Origin: Ilumatobacteraceae bacterium
GTDB taxonomy: Bacteria; Actinomycetota; Acidimicrobiia; Acidimicrobiales; Ilumatobacteraceae
DNA length: 12,088 nucleotides
Assembly: GCA_021741795.1 (NCBI GenBank)
Contig: JAIOXC010000032.1
Span: 1-12,088, forward strand
Reading direction: 5' to 3'
This document shows, in pieces, positions 1-6,149 of this stretch; position 1 is the first letter of the stretch; every line of letters starts with the position of its first letter. A program made the translations under genes and the position numbers. Under the pieces are notes generated by a model that did not search any database, was not told the origin of the DNA, and worked only from the letters and a program-made list of their open reading frames with translations.

Positions 1-1811
1 GGCACGCTTCGTTCCATGTCTGCTTTTACAAGATCAATAGCAGTGCGCTGATCGGGTGTTTCTACAAAAGGGAATGCGCTTTCCATTTCGTGCTGCCATG
101 GAGTGTCTTGAGAAAAAGCATGACCAATGGCATTCACTCTTCGCTGGTACAGCACAACGAGTTCTTGTGCGATTTCGCGAACTGCCGAACGAACTCGTTG
201 TTTCGACCTTGCAAAGTCGCTGCCACCAAGGCGGTGCAGTGTTGGCTTTTCTCCTCCTATGTATTGACGAACTCCATCGATGTGATCGGTGGGTACATAC
301 AACTTGTCGCCGTCTTTATAGGCGAGCAACAAATAGTCACGCTCAGATCCGCTGATCTGTCGCTTGACCATTCCCTCATAGCGACCAACACCGTGATAGT
401 GGTGCACCACATAGTCGCCCGGTTTGAGATCTTGAAAAACTGAAACGGTGTCGCGCTTGTTTGTTTTTGCGCGTGGTTGTCGGTGCATGCGCCGACGCCC
501 AGTGAGGTCTGCTTCGGCGATGATCGACAGTTTGCAATTGGGTAGCGACATGCCGTAATGCAGCGGCGCCACGATCACGTTTACCGTCACGCCTTCTTGA
601 GAGAAAACTTCTTTCAATCGATCGGCAGAGCCAGTACCTTCTGCGGCGATTACAACTGTCCATTTGTCGGACAACAACTGTTGAACACGTTTGGCCGTTG
701 CTTGAGCATCACCAGAGATTGGGCCCCAACCAGTGGATTGCACCGAAGGGGCATCGATGGTCTCGGCTGGCAGCGACAACGACGTGGCTCGCAACGTTGT
801 TGTAGAGCCAAGCAGTCTGTCAATTTCGGCGTGAAGTCGAGGAAATGTTTTTTCGGCATCGCGCGCCCACGTGGATGCAAGTGCTCGAGCAAGGTCATCT
901 TCTTCTGCGAGCAGATCGTGCGCGCGGTCGCGCATGCGTCGAGGTTCGACCAACAGCAGTTCGCAGTGATCCGACAAAACATCGGTGAGCAGCAAATCTT
1001 TTTCAATTAACCATGGCAACCAACTTTCCATTCCATCGAAGTTGCCGCCGTCGGCCAAGCGGTCCCAATGTTCGCGACCCCACGACTCCGTGGCAACAAG
1101 TGAGCGCGCGCGGTCCATGACTTCATCGTCAAGTTGCAACTCGCGTGCCGCAAAAATAACTGCTTCGCTCAGCGGTTCGGTAGAACGTTGGTCGTTGACA
1201 TTGAACGAAGTGAGTCTGTCTACTTCGTCGCCCCACAGGTCGATGCGCACAGGTGTATGAGAAGTGCTCGGGAAAATGTCGATGATCGAACCACGGCGCG
1301 CAATTTCGCCACGATGTTCGACCAGTTCTTCGCGGCGATAACCGCCGTTAACGAGCTGCTTGAGCAGTTCGTCGGCATCAAGTTCGGCGCCGGGACGAAC
1401 GATGATCGGTTCAAAAGTGGTCGCATTTGGGCCAAGTTTTTGTAGCAGTGCTCGCACCGAGCCAACGACCACGCGCGGACGATCGGCGCCGCGCATGCGC
1501 CACAGCACTTCCATTCGGCGACCCATGGTTTCGACACTCGGGCTCACACGTTCGAATGGCAATGTCTCCCACGCAGGAAACAACAATGCATTTTGTGCGC
1601 CCAAAAACTGCACGAGGTCGTCGTGCAATTGTTGTGCACCCGTGCCCGTGGGGGTTGCGACAATCAATGTTGTCTGAGGTGAACGAGCACTCAGTGCGCT
1701 GATGATCAGTGCGCGTGCATTTTCTGCCACGGCGAGCACCGAGTTTTTGCCGCCAATTTCGCCAAGCGCCGGCTCGTGTGCTGCAACGACGATGAGGTCA
1801 GAAAGTTGCAT
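1..1811 (-). CDS. mfd: Transcription-repair coupling factor Mfd, N-terminal half (partial)
   Basis: Mfd is the DNA translocase that pushes RNA polymerase stalled at lesions off the template and recruits UvrA. Reading the minus strand from ATG at 1811 gives 603 codons without a stop, running off the left edge. Visible are the UvrB-like N-terminal module (LFPAWETLPFERVSPS near residue 80-95, then ARRGSIIDIFPS near 195), the RNA-polymerase-interacting CarD-like domain (PGDYVVHHYHGVGRYEG, from about residue 462), and the start of the translocase at TPDQRTAIDLVKADME (about 587). The Walker A motif should follow just outside the window. Known Mfd proteins are about 1150-1200 residues, so half is missing. 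A TGA in frame 12 nt upstream fixes ATG 1811 as the first usable start. The gene follows pth by 27 nt with no clear Shine-Dalgarno site, and is probably the last cistron of prs-rplY-pth-mfd. Identity is close to certain. Confidence 0.96.
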   Translation of the reverse strand, partial: MQLSDLIVVAAHEPALGEIGGKNSVLAVAENARALIISALSARSPQTTLIVATPTGTGAQQLHDDLVQFLGAQNALLFPAWETLPFERVSPSVETMGRRMEVLWRMRGADRPRVVVGSVRALLQKLGPNATTFEPIIVRPGAELDADELLKQLVNGGYRREELVEHRGEIARRGSIIDIFPSTSHTPVRIDLWGDEVDRLTSFNVNDQRSTEPLSEAVIFAARELQLDDEVMDRARSLVATESWGREHWDRLADGGNFDGMESWLPWLIEKDLLLTDVLSDHCELLLVEPRRMRDRAHDLLAEEDDLARALASTWARDAEKTFPRLHAEIDRLLGSTTTLRATSLSLPAETIDAPSVQSTGWGPISGDAQATAKRVQQLLSDKWTVVIAAEGTGSADRLKEVFSQEGVTVNVIVAPLHYGMSLPNCKLSIIAEADLTGRRRMHRQPRAKTNKRDTVSVFQDLKPGDYVVHHYHGVGRYEGMVKRQISGSERDYLLLAYKDGDKLYVPTDHIDGVRQYIGGEKPTLHRLGGSDFARSKQRVRSAVREIAQELVVLYQRRVNAIGHAFSQDTPWQHEMESAFPFVETPDQRTAIDLVKADMERSV

Positions 1812-1838
1812 GAAAATGAGTCAGGAATTCAGCGCGGA

Positions 1839-2456
1839 CTAACGCGAGTTGATCTGTTGCATGGCGGCCTGTGCACCTTGAAGGACGATCAGAACTACTG
1901 CTTCTGCGGCAGTTACAACTGCAATGTCGAGGACCTGGCGCTCATTTTGTGGCACTCGAGACAAAACATGATCGGCGCCTTCGTCTTTTGAACTTGGTTT
2001 GCCGACGCCGATGCGCACGCGTACAAACTCCTGAGTCTTGAGATGTGTAGAGATTGAGCGAAGGCCGTTGTGACCAGCGAGCCCGCCACCGATTTTGATG
2101 CGCACCACACCTGGCTCGAGGTCGAGTTCGTCGTGGACGATAATGATGCGAGCAGGATCGTCGACGCCGTAGCGCAATGCCAGAGGACCAACCGCGTTAC
2201 CGCTGTCGTTCATGAATGTTGTTGGTGTTGCGAGCAGCAGGTGAGTGTCACCCGAATGCACTTCGGCAACAAGCGCACGATCACGGGATGATTTGAGTGC
2301 AACTGAATATTTTTTGGCCAACGCCTCGACCACATCGAAACCGACGTTGTGCCGAGTGCCCGCATATTCACGACCAGGATTACCAACGCCAACAATGAGT
2401 GCGTTGAAAGGAGTGCCTCGCCGCTCGGGCCGCTTATTGCGACCGAACAGCGCCAT
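1839..2456 (-). CDS. pth: Peptidyl-tRNA hydrolase
   Basis: Pth cleaves the ester bond of peptidyl-tRNAs that drop off the ribosome, recycling tRNA in the cytoplasm. The 205-residue product carries the family signature GNPGREYAGTRHNVGF. The catalytic His is H36, and the other active-site residues align with E. coli Pth at a nearly constant offset: N26 (N10), N83 in PTTFMN (N68), D109 in VHDELDL (D93) and N130 in GGGLAGHNGLRS (N114). The only oddity is a basic N-terminal extension of about 16 residues (FGRNKRPERRG) before the first strand, which is common in actinobacterial annotations and could instead mean a later true start. The ATG lies 5 nt after the rplY stop, so translation is probably coupled to L25. 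No good Shine-Dalgarno site is visible. The rplY-pth pairing is a classic bacterial gene order. Confidence 0.97.
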   Translation of the reverse strand: MALFGRNKRPERRGTPFNALIVGVGNPGREYAGTRHNVGFDVVEALAKKYSVALKSSRDRALVAEVHSGDTHLLLATPTTFMNDSGNAVGPLALRYGVDDPARIIIVHDELDLEPGVVRIKIGGGLAGHNGLRSISTHLKTQEFVRVRIGVGKPSSKDEGADHVLSRVPQNERQVLDIAVVTAAEAVVLIVLQGAQAAMQQINSR

Positions 2457-2461
2457 AAAAA

Positions 2462-3115
2462 CTAGGAAGCGGCTGGCTTGTCGTCGCCGGCAGCAGGTGC
2501 TCCAGCGGCAGGCGCGCCAGCAGCGTCGACGACAGGTGCGACGACAGCCTTTTCGGCTTCAGCCTTGGTTGTCAACACGGTGACGATGACGATGTCTTCG
2601 TCGAGAACCGCAGTTACACCCTTTGGCAACTTGATGTCACCCATGCGGATGACGTCGTTCATTGTCATGCTGGTGACATCGATCAAAATTTCGTTTGGAA
2701 TGTTGTCGGCTGATGCACGCACTTCAATGCGGTCAACTGCAGCGTCCACGAGTCCACCTTCTGCAAGCACTGCTTTGGCGGTACCAGTCAAGTGAACAGG
2801 AACCGCCATGGTGATCTCTTCGGTCAAGTCGATCTGCATGAAGTCAACATGGCTGACCGTGCGCTTCACTGGATCGCGCTGCAACTCTTTGACAATTGCT
2901 GGGAACTTCTTGTCGTCAACATGCAACTCAAGAATGGTGTTGGCACCCGCAGGACCTGACAAGGCAACGCGCAGATCGCGACGACCGACAGTGAACAAGA
3001 TTGGTGTCATGCCGTGACCGTAGATAACAGCAGGGATGTTCTCGGTGTTACGAATACGGCGCGATTCTGGGCTACCCGTTGTGCGGCCGGTCTTGGTGAT
3101 CAATGTGGTTGTCAT
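2462..3115 (-). CDS. rplY: 50S ribosomal protein L25 (bL25), Ctc/TL5 form
   Basis: L25 binds 5S rRNA in the large-subunit central protuberance. At 217 residues this is the long Ctc/TL5 form. The N-terminal 5S-binding beta-barrel spans about residues 1-95 (RRIRNTENIPAVIYGHG, then KELQRDPVKRTVSHVDF). It is followed by the TL5 C-terminal beta domain (about 96-185; VPVHLTGTAKAVLAEGG, IPNEILIDVT) and an alanine/proline-rich low-complexity tail with repeated AGAPA units that ends the protein. Such tails are typical of actinobacterial L25 and have no known separate role. The ATG at 3115 has a Shine-Dalgarno GGAG at 3123-3126 with 7 nt spacing. It is second in the run prs-rplY-pth-mfd, with an 86-nt gap after prs that may hold its own promoter. 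In Bacillus the homologue ctc is a general stress gene; nothing here shows stress control. Confidence 0.96.
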   Translation of the reverse strand: MTTTLITKTGRTTGSPESRRIRNTENIPAVIYGHGMTPILFTVGRRDLRVALSGPAGANTILELHVDDKKFPAIVKELQRDPVKRTVSHVDFMQIDLTEEITMAVPVHLTGTAKAVLAEGGLVDAAVDRIEVRASADNIPNEILIDVTSMTMNDVIRMGDIKLPKGVTAVLDEDIVIVTVLTTKAEAEKAVVAPVVDAAGAPAAGAPAAGDDKPAAS

Positions 3116-3122
3116 ATAAAAA

Positions 3123-3151
3123 CTCCGAAGTTAGAACGGCTGGTCAGTGTA
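3123..3151 (-). promoter_or_regulatory. Candidate promoter and ribosome binding site of rplY
   Basis: The 86-nt gap between prs and rplY holds a GGAG Shine-Dalgarno at 3123-3126. It also holds a TACACT hexamer (TANNNT, actinobacterial -10 style) at 3151-3146 on the minus strand. A start about 7 nt beyond would give a leader of roughly 24 nt. A TTGACC lies upstream but only 11 bp from the hexamer, which is too close to be its -35. A weak 5-bp inverted repeat (CGGCT at 3137-3141, AGCCG at 3153-3157) overlaps. The ribosome binding site is believable; the promoter is a guess, and rplY may simply be co-transcribed with prs. Confidence 0.35.
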
Positions 3152-3181
3152 TAGCCGCAAACGGTCAAATTTATTCGGTGG

Positions 3182-3210
3182 TTACGAGCGTTTACGAGCG
3201 ATTACGACTG
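3182..3210. repeat. Three 10-bp tandem repeats at the prs stop codon
   Basis: On the plus strand TTACGAGCG, TTACGAGCG and TTACGACTG start at 3182, 3192 and 3202, exactly 10 bp apart. The copy at 3202 overlaps the last codons of prs, and its TTA is the complement of the prs TAA stop. Because the period is 10, the three TAA triplets on the minus strand fall in three different reading frames. Confidence 0.8.
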
Positions 3211-4206
3211 GTTTTCGCCGTCAAACAGGTCGCTTACCGAGGTCTCGTCGAATACCGCTGCCAGGGCATCGGCCAAGATCTTGGCCACGGAAAGTACTTC
3301 AATCTTGGCAATCTGTTTTTCTTTTGGCAGTGGCAGCGTGTTGGTGAGCACCACGCGGCTGATGACAGATTTTTCAAGGCGCTCGATGGCTGGGCCAGAG
3401 AGCACTCCATGTGTGGCCATGGCCCACACTTCGGTTGCGCCGCGGGCCATTAACAAATCGGCCGCACTCACGATGGTGCCACCCGTATCGATCATGTCGT
3501 CGGCCAAGATGCACAAGCGGCCTTCAACTTCACCGATGACTTCTTTTGCCACTGCAACGTTGGTGGTGTTTTTTGGACGACGCTTGTTGATGAATGCAAC
3601 GTCTGCGTTCATGTCTGCAAGATGCTGCGCGAATCGCTCAGCAACTTTTACGCGACCAGCATCAGGCGACACGATCACAACTTCGTTGCGCGCATGTTGG
3701 CGCACATATTTTTCGAGCACTGGCATTGCGGTGAGGTGATCAACAGGGCCTTCGAAAAACCCCTGAATCTGACCGCTGTGCAAGTCAATTGAGACCATAC
3801 GCTTTGCGCCTGCAGCCTTAAACAAATCGGCAATCAAACGCGCAGTAATTGGTTCGCGACCATCTGATTTGCGGTCTTGGCGTGCGTAACCATAAAACGG
3901 ACACACTGCAGTTACTCGCTTTGCTGACGCGCGATATGCGGCGTCAATCATGATCAGTTGTTCCATGATCGAGTCGTTGATACTGCGGCCTTCGGTTGAA
4001 CAATGTGTTTGCATGATGAACACGTCACCGCCGCGAACGCTCTCACCAAAGCGTGGACGCAACTCGCCGTTTGCGAACTCCACAATATTGGCATCGCCCA
4101 ACTGCACTTCGAGATGTGCTGCAACTTCTTGGGCAAGCACTGGGTGGGTGCGTCCCGTGTAGAGAGCCATTCGTTTTGTGGTGACTTTGTCAATCGTCTT
4201 GTTCAT
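3202..4206 (-). CDS. prs: Ribose-phosphate pyrophosphokinase (PRPP synthetase, class I)
   Basis: Prs transfers pyrophosphate from ATP to ribose 5-phosphate, giving PRPP for nucleotide, histidine, tryptophan and NAD synthesis. With the ATG at 4206 it has 334 residues, slightly longer than the usual 310-326. Motifs in order: FANGE (44-48), ARQDRKSDGREPI (108-120), DLHSGQIQGFF (141-151), the flexible ATP loop with K208-R209-R210, and the PRPP loop DDMIDTGGT (236-244). A longer frame begins at ATG 4251, but that codon overlaps a strong -10 hexamer (TACAAT). The 4206 start has AGAGAG just upstream and begins closer to the conserved region, so I prefer it. The gene lies 92 nt downstream of tRNA-Gln and upstream of rplY-pth. 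The usual partner glmU is not upstream here. The C-terminal acidic tail ends beside a tandem repeat. Confidence 0.97.
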   Translation of the reverse strand: MNKTIDKVTTKRMALYTGRTHPVLAQEVAAHLEVQLGDANIVEFANGELRPRFGESVRGGDVFIMQTHCSTEGRSINDSIMEQLIMIDAAYRASAKRVTAVCPFYGYARQDRKSDGREPITARLIADLFKAAGAKRMVSIDLHSGQIQGFFEGPVDHLTAMPVLEKYVRQHARNEVVIVSPDAGRVKVAERFAQHLADMNADVAFINKRRPKNTTNVAVAKEVIGEVEGRLCILADDMIDTGGTIVSAADLLMARGATEVWAMATHGVLSGPAIERLEKSVISRVVLTNTLPLPKEKQIAKIEVLSVAKILADALAAVFDETSVSDLFDGENQS

Positions 4207-4210
4207 TGGT

Positions 4211-4255
4211 CTCTCTTGCTGGCGATGAGGCTGTGGGCCTGTTTTAACCATTGTA
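4211..4255 (-). promoter_or_regulatory. prs: Promoter (-10 TACAAT) and Shine-Dalgarno of prs
   Basis: On the minus strand TACAAT (five of six matches to TATAAT) runs 4255-4250, preceded by TC. No convincing -35 is seen at 16-18 bp, which is common in actinobacteria. A start near 4243 would give a leader of about 37 nt with AAGAGAG at 4217-4211, 4 nt before the ATG at 4206. The -10 overlaps the alternative upstream ATG at 4251, which argues against that start. Confidence 0.5.
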
Positions 4256-4298
4256 GAACGAACACGTTGCTGGCGAAAAAGCCGCGACTACTTTCGAG

Positions 4299-4369
4299 TT
4301 CCGGGGAGAGGACTCGAACCCCTATATACGGGACCAAAACCCGTTGTCCTGCCATTGAACGACCCCGGA
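4299..4369 (-). tRNA. tRNA-Gln(TTG)
   Basis: The minus strand folds into a full cloverleaf of 71 nt including the discriminator base. The acceptor arms TCCGGGG and CCCCGGA are perfectly paired. The D stem is GTTC/GGAC with a short 7-nt loop. The anticodon stem ACGGG/CCCGT closes the 7-nt loop TTTTGGT with anticodon TTG, reading CAA (and CAG by wobble). The T arm AGGGG-TTCGAGT-CCTCT has one G-T pair. The discriminator is A, and the next bases are CTC, so CCA is not encoded and must be added by tRNA nucleotidyltransferase. Position 37 is G, as in mycobacterial tRNA-Gln. It sits between the bS22-like gene (divergent) and prs (same strand, 92 nt downstream). No clear terminator follows it, so read-through into prs is possible. 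Confidence 0.95.
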
Positions 4370-4380
4370 GCGACGGATAC

Positions 4381-4405
4381 ACGATACTCACTCAAATTGT
4401 AGATT
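4381..4405. promoter_or_regulatory. Overlapping divergent -10 elements between tRNA-Gln and the bS22-like gene
   Basis: The 68-nt gap holds hexamers on both strands. On the minus strand, TACAAT at 4401-4396 or TATCGT at 4386-4381 could serve tRNA-Gln; the latter would start transcription about 5 nt before the mature 5' end. On the plus strand TAGATT at 4400-4405 overlaps the first and could serve the bS22-like gene with a leader of about 26 nt. No -35 elements stand out. The octamer TCTACAAT is shared with the prs promoter. This assignment rests on motif and position only. Confidence 0.4.
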
Positions 4406-4437
4406 TTGCTGTTGTTGCCGATAGCGTGTCACGCGTT

Positions 4438-4530
4438 ATGGGATCACTTGTAAAACGCCGCCGCAAACGGATGCGCAAAAAGAAGCACAAGAAGATGCTT
4501 CGTCGTACCCGCCACCAGCGCCGCAAGTAA
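4438..4530 (+). CDS. bS22-like small ribosomal protein (AURKAIP1/COX24 family), 30 residues
   Basis: The frame encodes a very basic 30-residue peptide starting MGSLVKRRRKRM and ending LRRTRHQRRK. It matches the actinobacterial proteins that begin MGSVIKKRRKRM, end near TRVQRRKLGK, and are usually annotated as AURKAIP1/COX24-domain proteins. The Mycobacterium smegmatis member was seen in ribosome structures as bS22 on the small subunit near the decoding region. The mitochondrial relative is mS38. More than half the residues are Arg or Lys, and there is no acidic residue. The ATG at 4438 is chosen by family match; a GTG at 4426 is in frame but would add residues the family lacks. No Shine-Dalgarno site is visible, and a short dyad (GCGTG-T-CACGC, 4424-4434) lies just before the ATG. 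The protein ends three residues earlier than the mycobacterial one. It is convergent with ispE. Confidence 0.9.
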   Translation: MGSLVKRRRKRMRKKKHKKMLRRTRHQRRK

Positions 4531-4536
4531 TTTCGT

Positions 4537-4557
4537 CATCGCTGGCCTGGGCCGATG
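4537..4557. terminator. Hairpin in the convergent bS22-like/ispE gap (possible terminator)
   Basis: CATCG (4537-4541) and CGATG (4553-4557) are complementary and flank two GGCC blocks (4544-4547 and 4550-4553). A G+C-rich hairpin could therefore form on either strand in the 33-nt gap between two convergent genes. No run of T follows on either strand, so it would be a poor intrinsic terminator by enterobacterial standards. Position rather than structure is the main argument. Confidence 0.35.
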
Positions 4558-4563
4558 GTCCGC

Positions 4564-5316
4564 CTAGCGAGTCTGTGTTACTACAACAGTTGCTTTTGGC
4601 AGGTCTTTTGCCAATTCTAAAAACGCTCCATCGAGCCACCAGGTAGACCCGCTGCCCGCTAAAACCGGTGCTTGACCGCAAGCTTGGGCGATTTTGTCAT
4701 GCCACTCAATCAATCTTGGCTCAACTATCAGTGCGGCCTGTTGCAGATGGTTTTGATCGTTCGTGGTGTTCATTCCTGCCTTTGCCAGGTCGTCCCATGC
4801 CCGATAAACGGCAGGTGTCGAGACGCCAAACGGGGGAATGACCAACGTGATTTTGCGTTGCACAGGCGGAAGTATGTCGATCACTTCGCCTATGCCCTGC
4901 ACGCGTGCGCGGCCACCGATCATGCAAAACGGAATATCCGCTCCGAGTCGTGATGCGGCTTCAAGATCGGTGAAACCAGCCCATTTGAGAACGGCTGCGG
5001 CATCTGCAGATCCACCGCCAAGCCCGCCACCGCTCGGAATATTTTTTTCGATGTGCACTCGCGCGCGGCGACCTGCAAGAGCCAGGGCGCGATTCACCAA
5101 ATTGCTTGAGTCGGTTGCAACACCATCGCCGAATGGGCCATCAACGCTGAGACCATCTTCGTTGGGCGTGATGCGCACTTTGTCGACCAAGTTGAGAGTG
5201 ACCATCTCGGCGTCAATGAGATGAAATCCGTCTTCACGCACGCCAGTAACGCGCAAGCTCAACGTCAGTTTTGCTGGAGCGTCAATCAGTATCGACGTGT
5301 TGCTAGCCGTATTCAT
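4564..5316 (-). CDS. ispE: 4-diphosphocytidyl-2-C-methyl-D-erythritol kinase
   Basis: IspE phosphorylates CDP-methylerythritol in the MEP (non-mevalonate) isoprenoid pathway. The 250-residue product shows the GHMP-kinase layout: PAKLTLSL with the active-site lysine K16, the ATP loop IPSGGGLGGGSADAA (93-107), RLGADIPF with catalytic D127, and the C-terminal glycine motif LAGSGST (219-225). It is shorter than E. coli IspE (283) and most homologues (about 280-310), mainly in the C-terminal domain, but no key motif is missing. The start at 5316 shares ATGA with the rsmA stop (5315-5313). That overlap is the reason to reject the longer frame beginning at 5361. It is the last gene of the metG operon. 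The rsmA-ispE pairing is standard in actinobacteria and close to the Bacillus order. Confidence 0.95.
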   Translation of the reverse strand: MNTASNTSILIDAPAKLTLSLRVTGVREDGFHLIDAEMVTLNLVDKVRITPNEDGLSVDGPFGDGVATDSSNLVNRALALAGRRARVHIEKNIPSGGGLGGGSADAAAVLKWAGFTDLEAASRLGADIPFCMIGGRARVQGIGEVIDILPPVQRKITLVIPPFGVSTPAVYRAWDDLAKAGMNTTNDQNHLQQAALIVEPRLIEWHDKIAQACGQAPVLAGSGSTWWLDGAFLELAKDLPKATVVVTQTR

Positions 5317-6149
5317 TTGCCCGCCAACTTGTCTTGTTGAGCAACGCACAATCGGCCCCACGCATGAACATCGAGTTCTTCTGCTCGGGCCTCGGGCGAC
5401 ACATCGGCGCGAGTAAACGTTTCGGGCGCGATGATGCCGGCCAAAACTCGGCGAAGCATTTTGCGTCGTTGGCCAAAGCCAGTGCGCACGAGAGTAAAGA
5501 ATTGTGTTGGGTCAACATCGGGCACTGCAGGTGAAGTGCGGCGTTTGATGTCGACGAGAGCCGAAGCAACATTTGGTTTTGGGAAAAAGACAGATGCTGG
5601 AACATCGCCAACAATTGATGAGGTTGCCCAATACGCAATCTTGACGCTGACTGCGCCATAAGCGGGGGTGCGCACTGGTGCAACAAATCGTTCGGCAACT
5701 TCTTTTTGCACCATTACCAACATGTGATCCACGGCTGGTGCGCCATCAAGCAAGTCGGCAACGAGCGGTGTGGCCACGTTGTAAGGCAAGTTTGCAACTA
5801 CGTGCCAGCGTTGGCTGCGCGCTTGCAGCGGTGCCCAATCCAACAACAGCGCATCACCGTGAATGACCTCAACATTTGGCAGATCTTTTACGACACTGCG
5901 CAATACTTCAACCACACCGTTATCGATTTCGATCGCAACGATGGTTGCTCCGGTTTCGGCAAGCGCAAGAGTGAGCGAACCAAGTCCAGCACCAATCTCG
6001 AGCACAAAGTCGCCCGGGCCGACGCCCGCGAGTCGTGCGATGCGGCGCACAGTGTTGGCGTCGATCACAAAGTTTTGACCAAATGCGCGACGCGGTGACA
6101 AACCGTGAGCGCTCAGCAACTCGGAAATGTCGTTGCGAGTGTGCGTCAC
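5313..6149 (-). CDS. rsmA: 16S rRNA (adenine1518-N6/adenine1519-N6)-dimethyltransferase RsmA (KsgA)
   Basis: RsmA dimethylates two adjacent adenines in helix 45 of 16S rRNA late in small-subunit assembly; loss of the family gives kasugamycin resistance. The 278-residue product has the substrate-entry motif RRAFGQNFVID (20-30), the SAM-binding loop LEIGAGLGSLT (50-60), acidic motif II (AIEID, 72-76), HGDALLLDW (97-105) and catalytic motif IV ANLPYN (119-124). FFPKPNVASALVDIKRR follows, and then the helical C-terminal domain with GFGQRRKMLRR. Length and motifs are normal. The ATG at 6149 shares ATGA with the stop of the upstream barrel protein, and its stop shares ATGA with ispE. It is therefore translationally coupled on both sides and needs no Shine-Dalgarno site of its own. 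Confidence 0.97.
   Translation of the reverse strand: MTHTRNDISELLSAHGLSPRRAFGQNFVIDANTVRRIARLAGVGPGDFVLEIGAGLGSLTLALAETGATIVAIEIDNGVVEVLRSVVKDLPNVEVIHGDALLLDWAPLQARSQRWHVVANLPYNVATPLVADLLDGAPAVDHMLVMVQKEVAERFVAPVRTPAYGAVSVKIAYWATSSIVGDVPASVFFPKPNVASALVDIKRRTSPAVPDVDPTQFFTLVRTGFGQRRKMLRRVLAGIIAPETFTRADVSPEARAEELDVHAWGRLCVAQQDKLAGK

Noticed and set aside
558..1010. 150-codon plus-strand frame opposite mfd
   Set aside because: The minus strand is one continuous Mfd frame with conserved motifs, so this is a shadow. The same holds for the shorter frames across 56-1702.
2470..2540. GC-rich imperfect repeats near the end of rplY
   Set aside because: They encode the AGAPA-type low-complexity tail of L25, which explains the repetition. 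No mobile or regulatory repeat is needed.
4207..4251. Upstream ATG start for prs at 4251
   Set aside because: It overlaps the likely -10 hexamer, adds residues with no family match, and the start at 4206 has its own AGAGAG.
4424..4434. GCGTG-T-CACGC dyad just before the bS22-like start as an operator or hairpin
   Set aside because: The arms are only 5 bp with a 1-nt centre, which is short enough to be chance, and no second copy was found in the window.
4003..4530. 175-codon plus-strand frame ending with the bS22-like peptide
   Set aside because: Only the last 30 codons match a known family. The earlier part is antisense to prs and runs through the tRNA.
5317..5361. Longer ispE frame starting at 5361
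   Set aside because: The ATG at 5316 overlaps the rsmA stop as ATGA, like its operon neighbours, and the extra residues are encoded inside rsmA.
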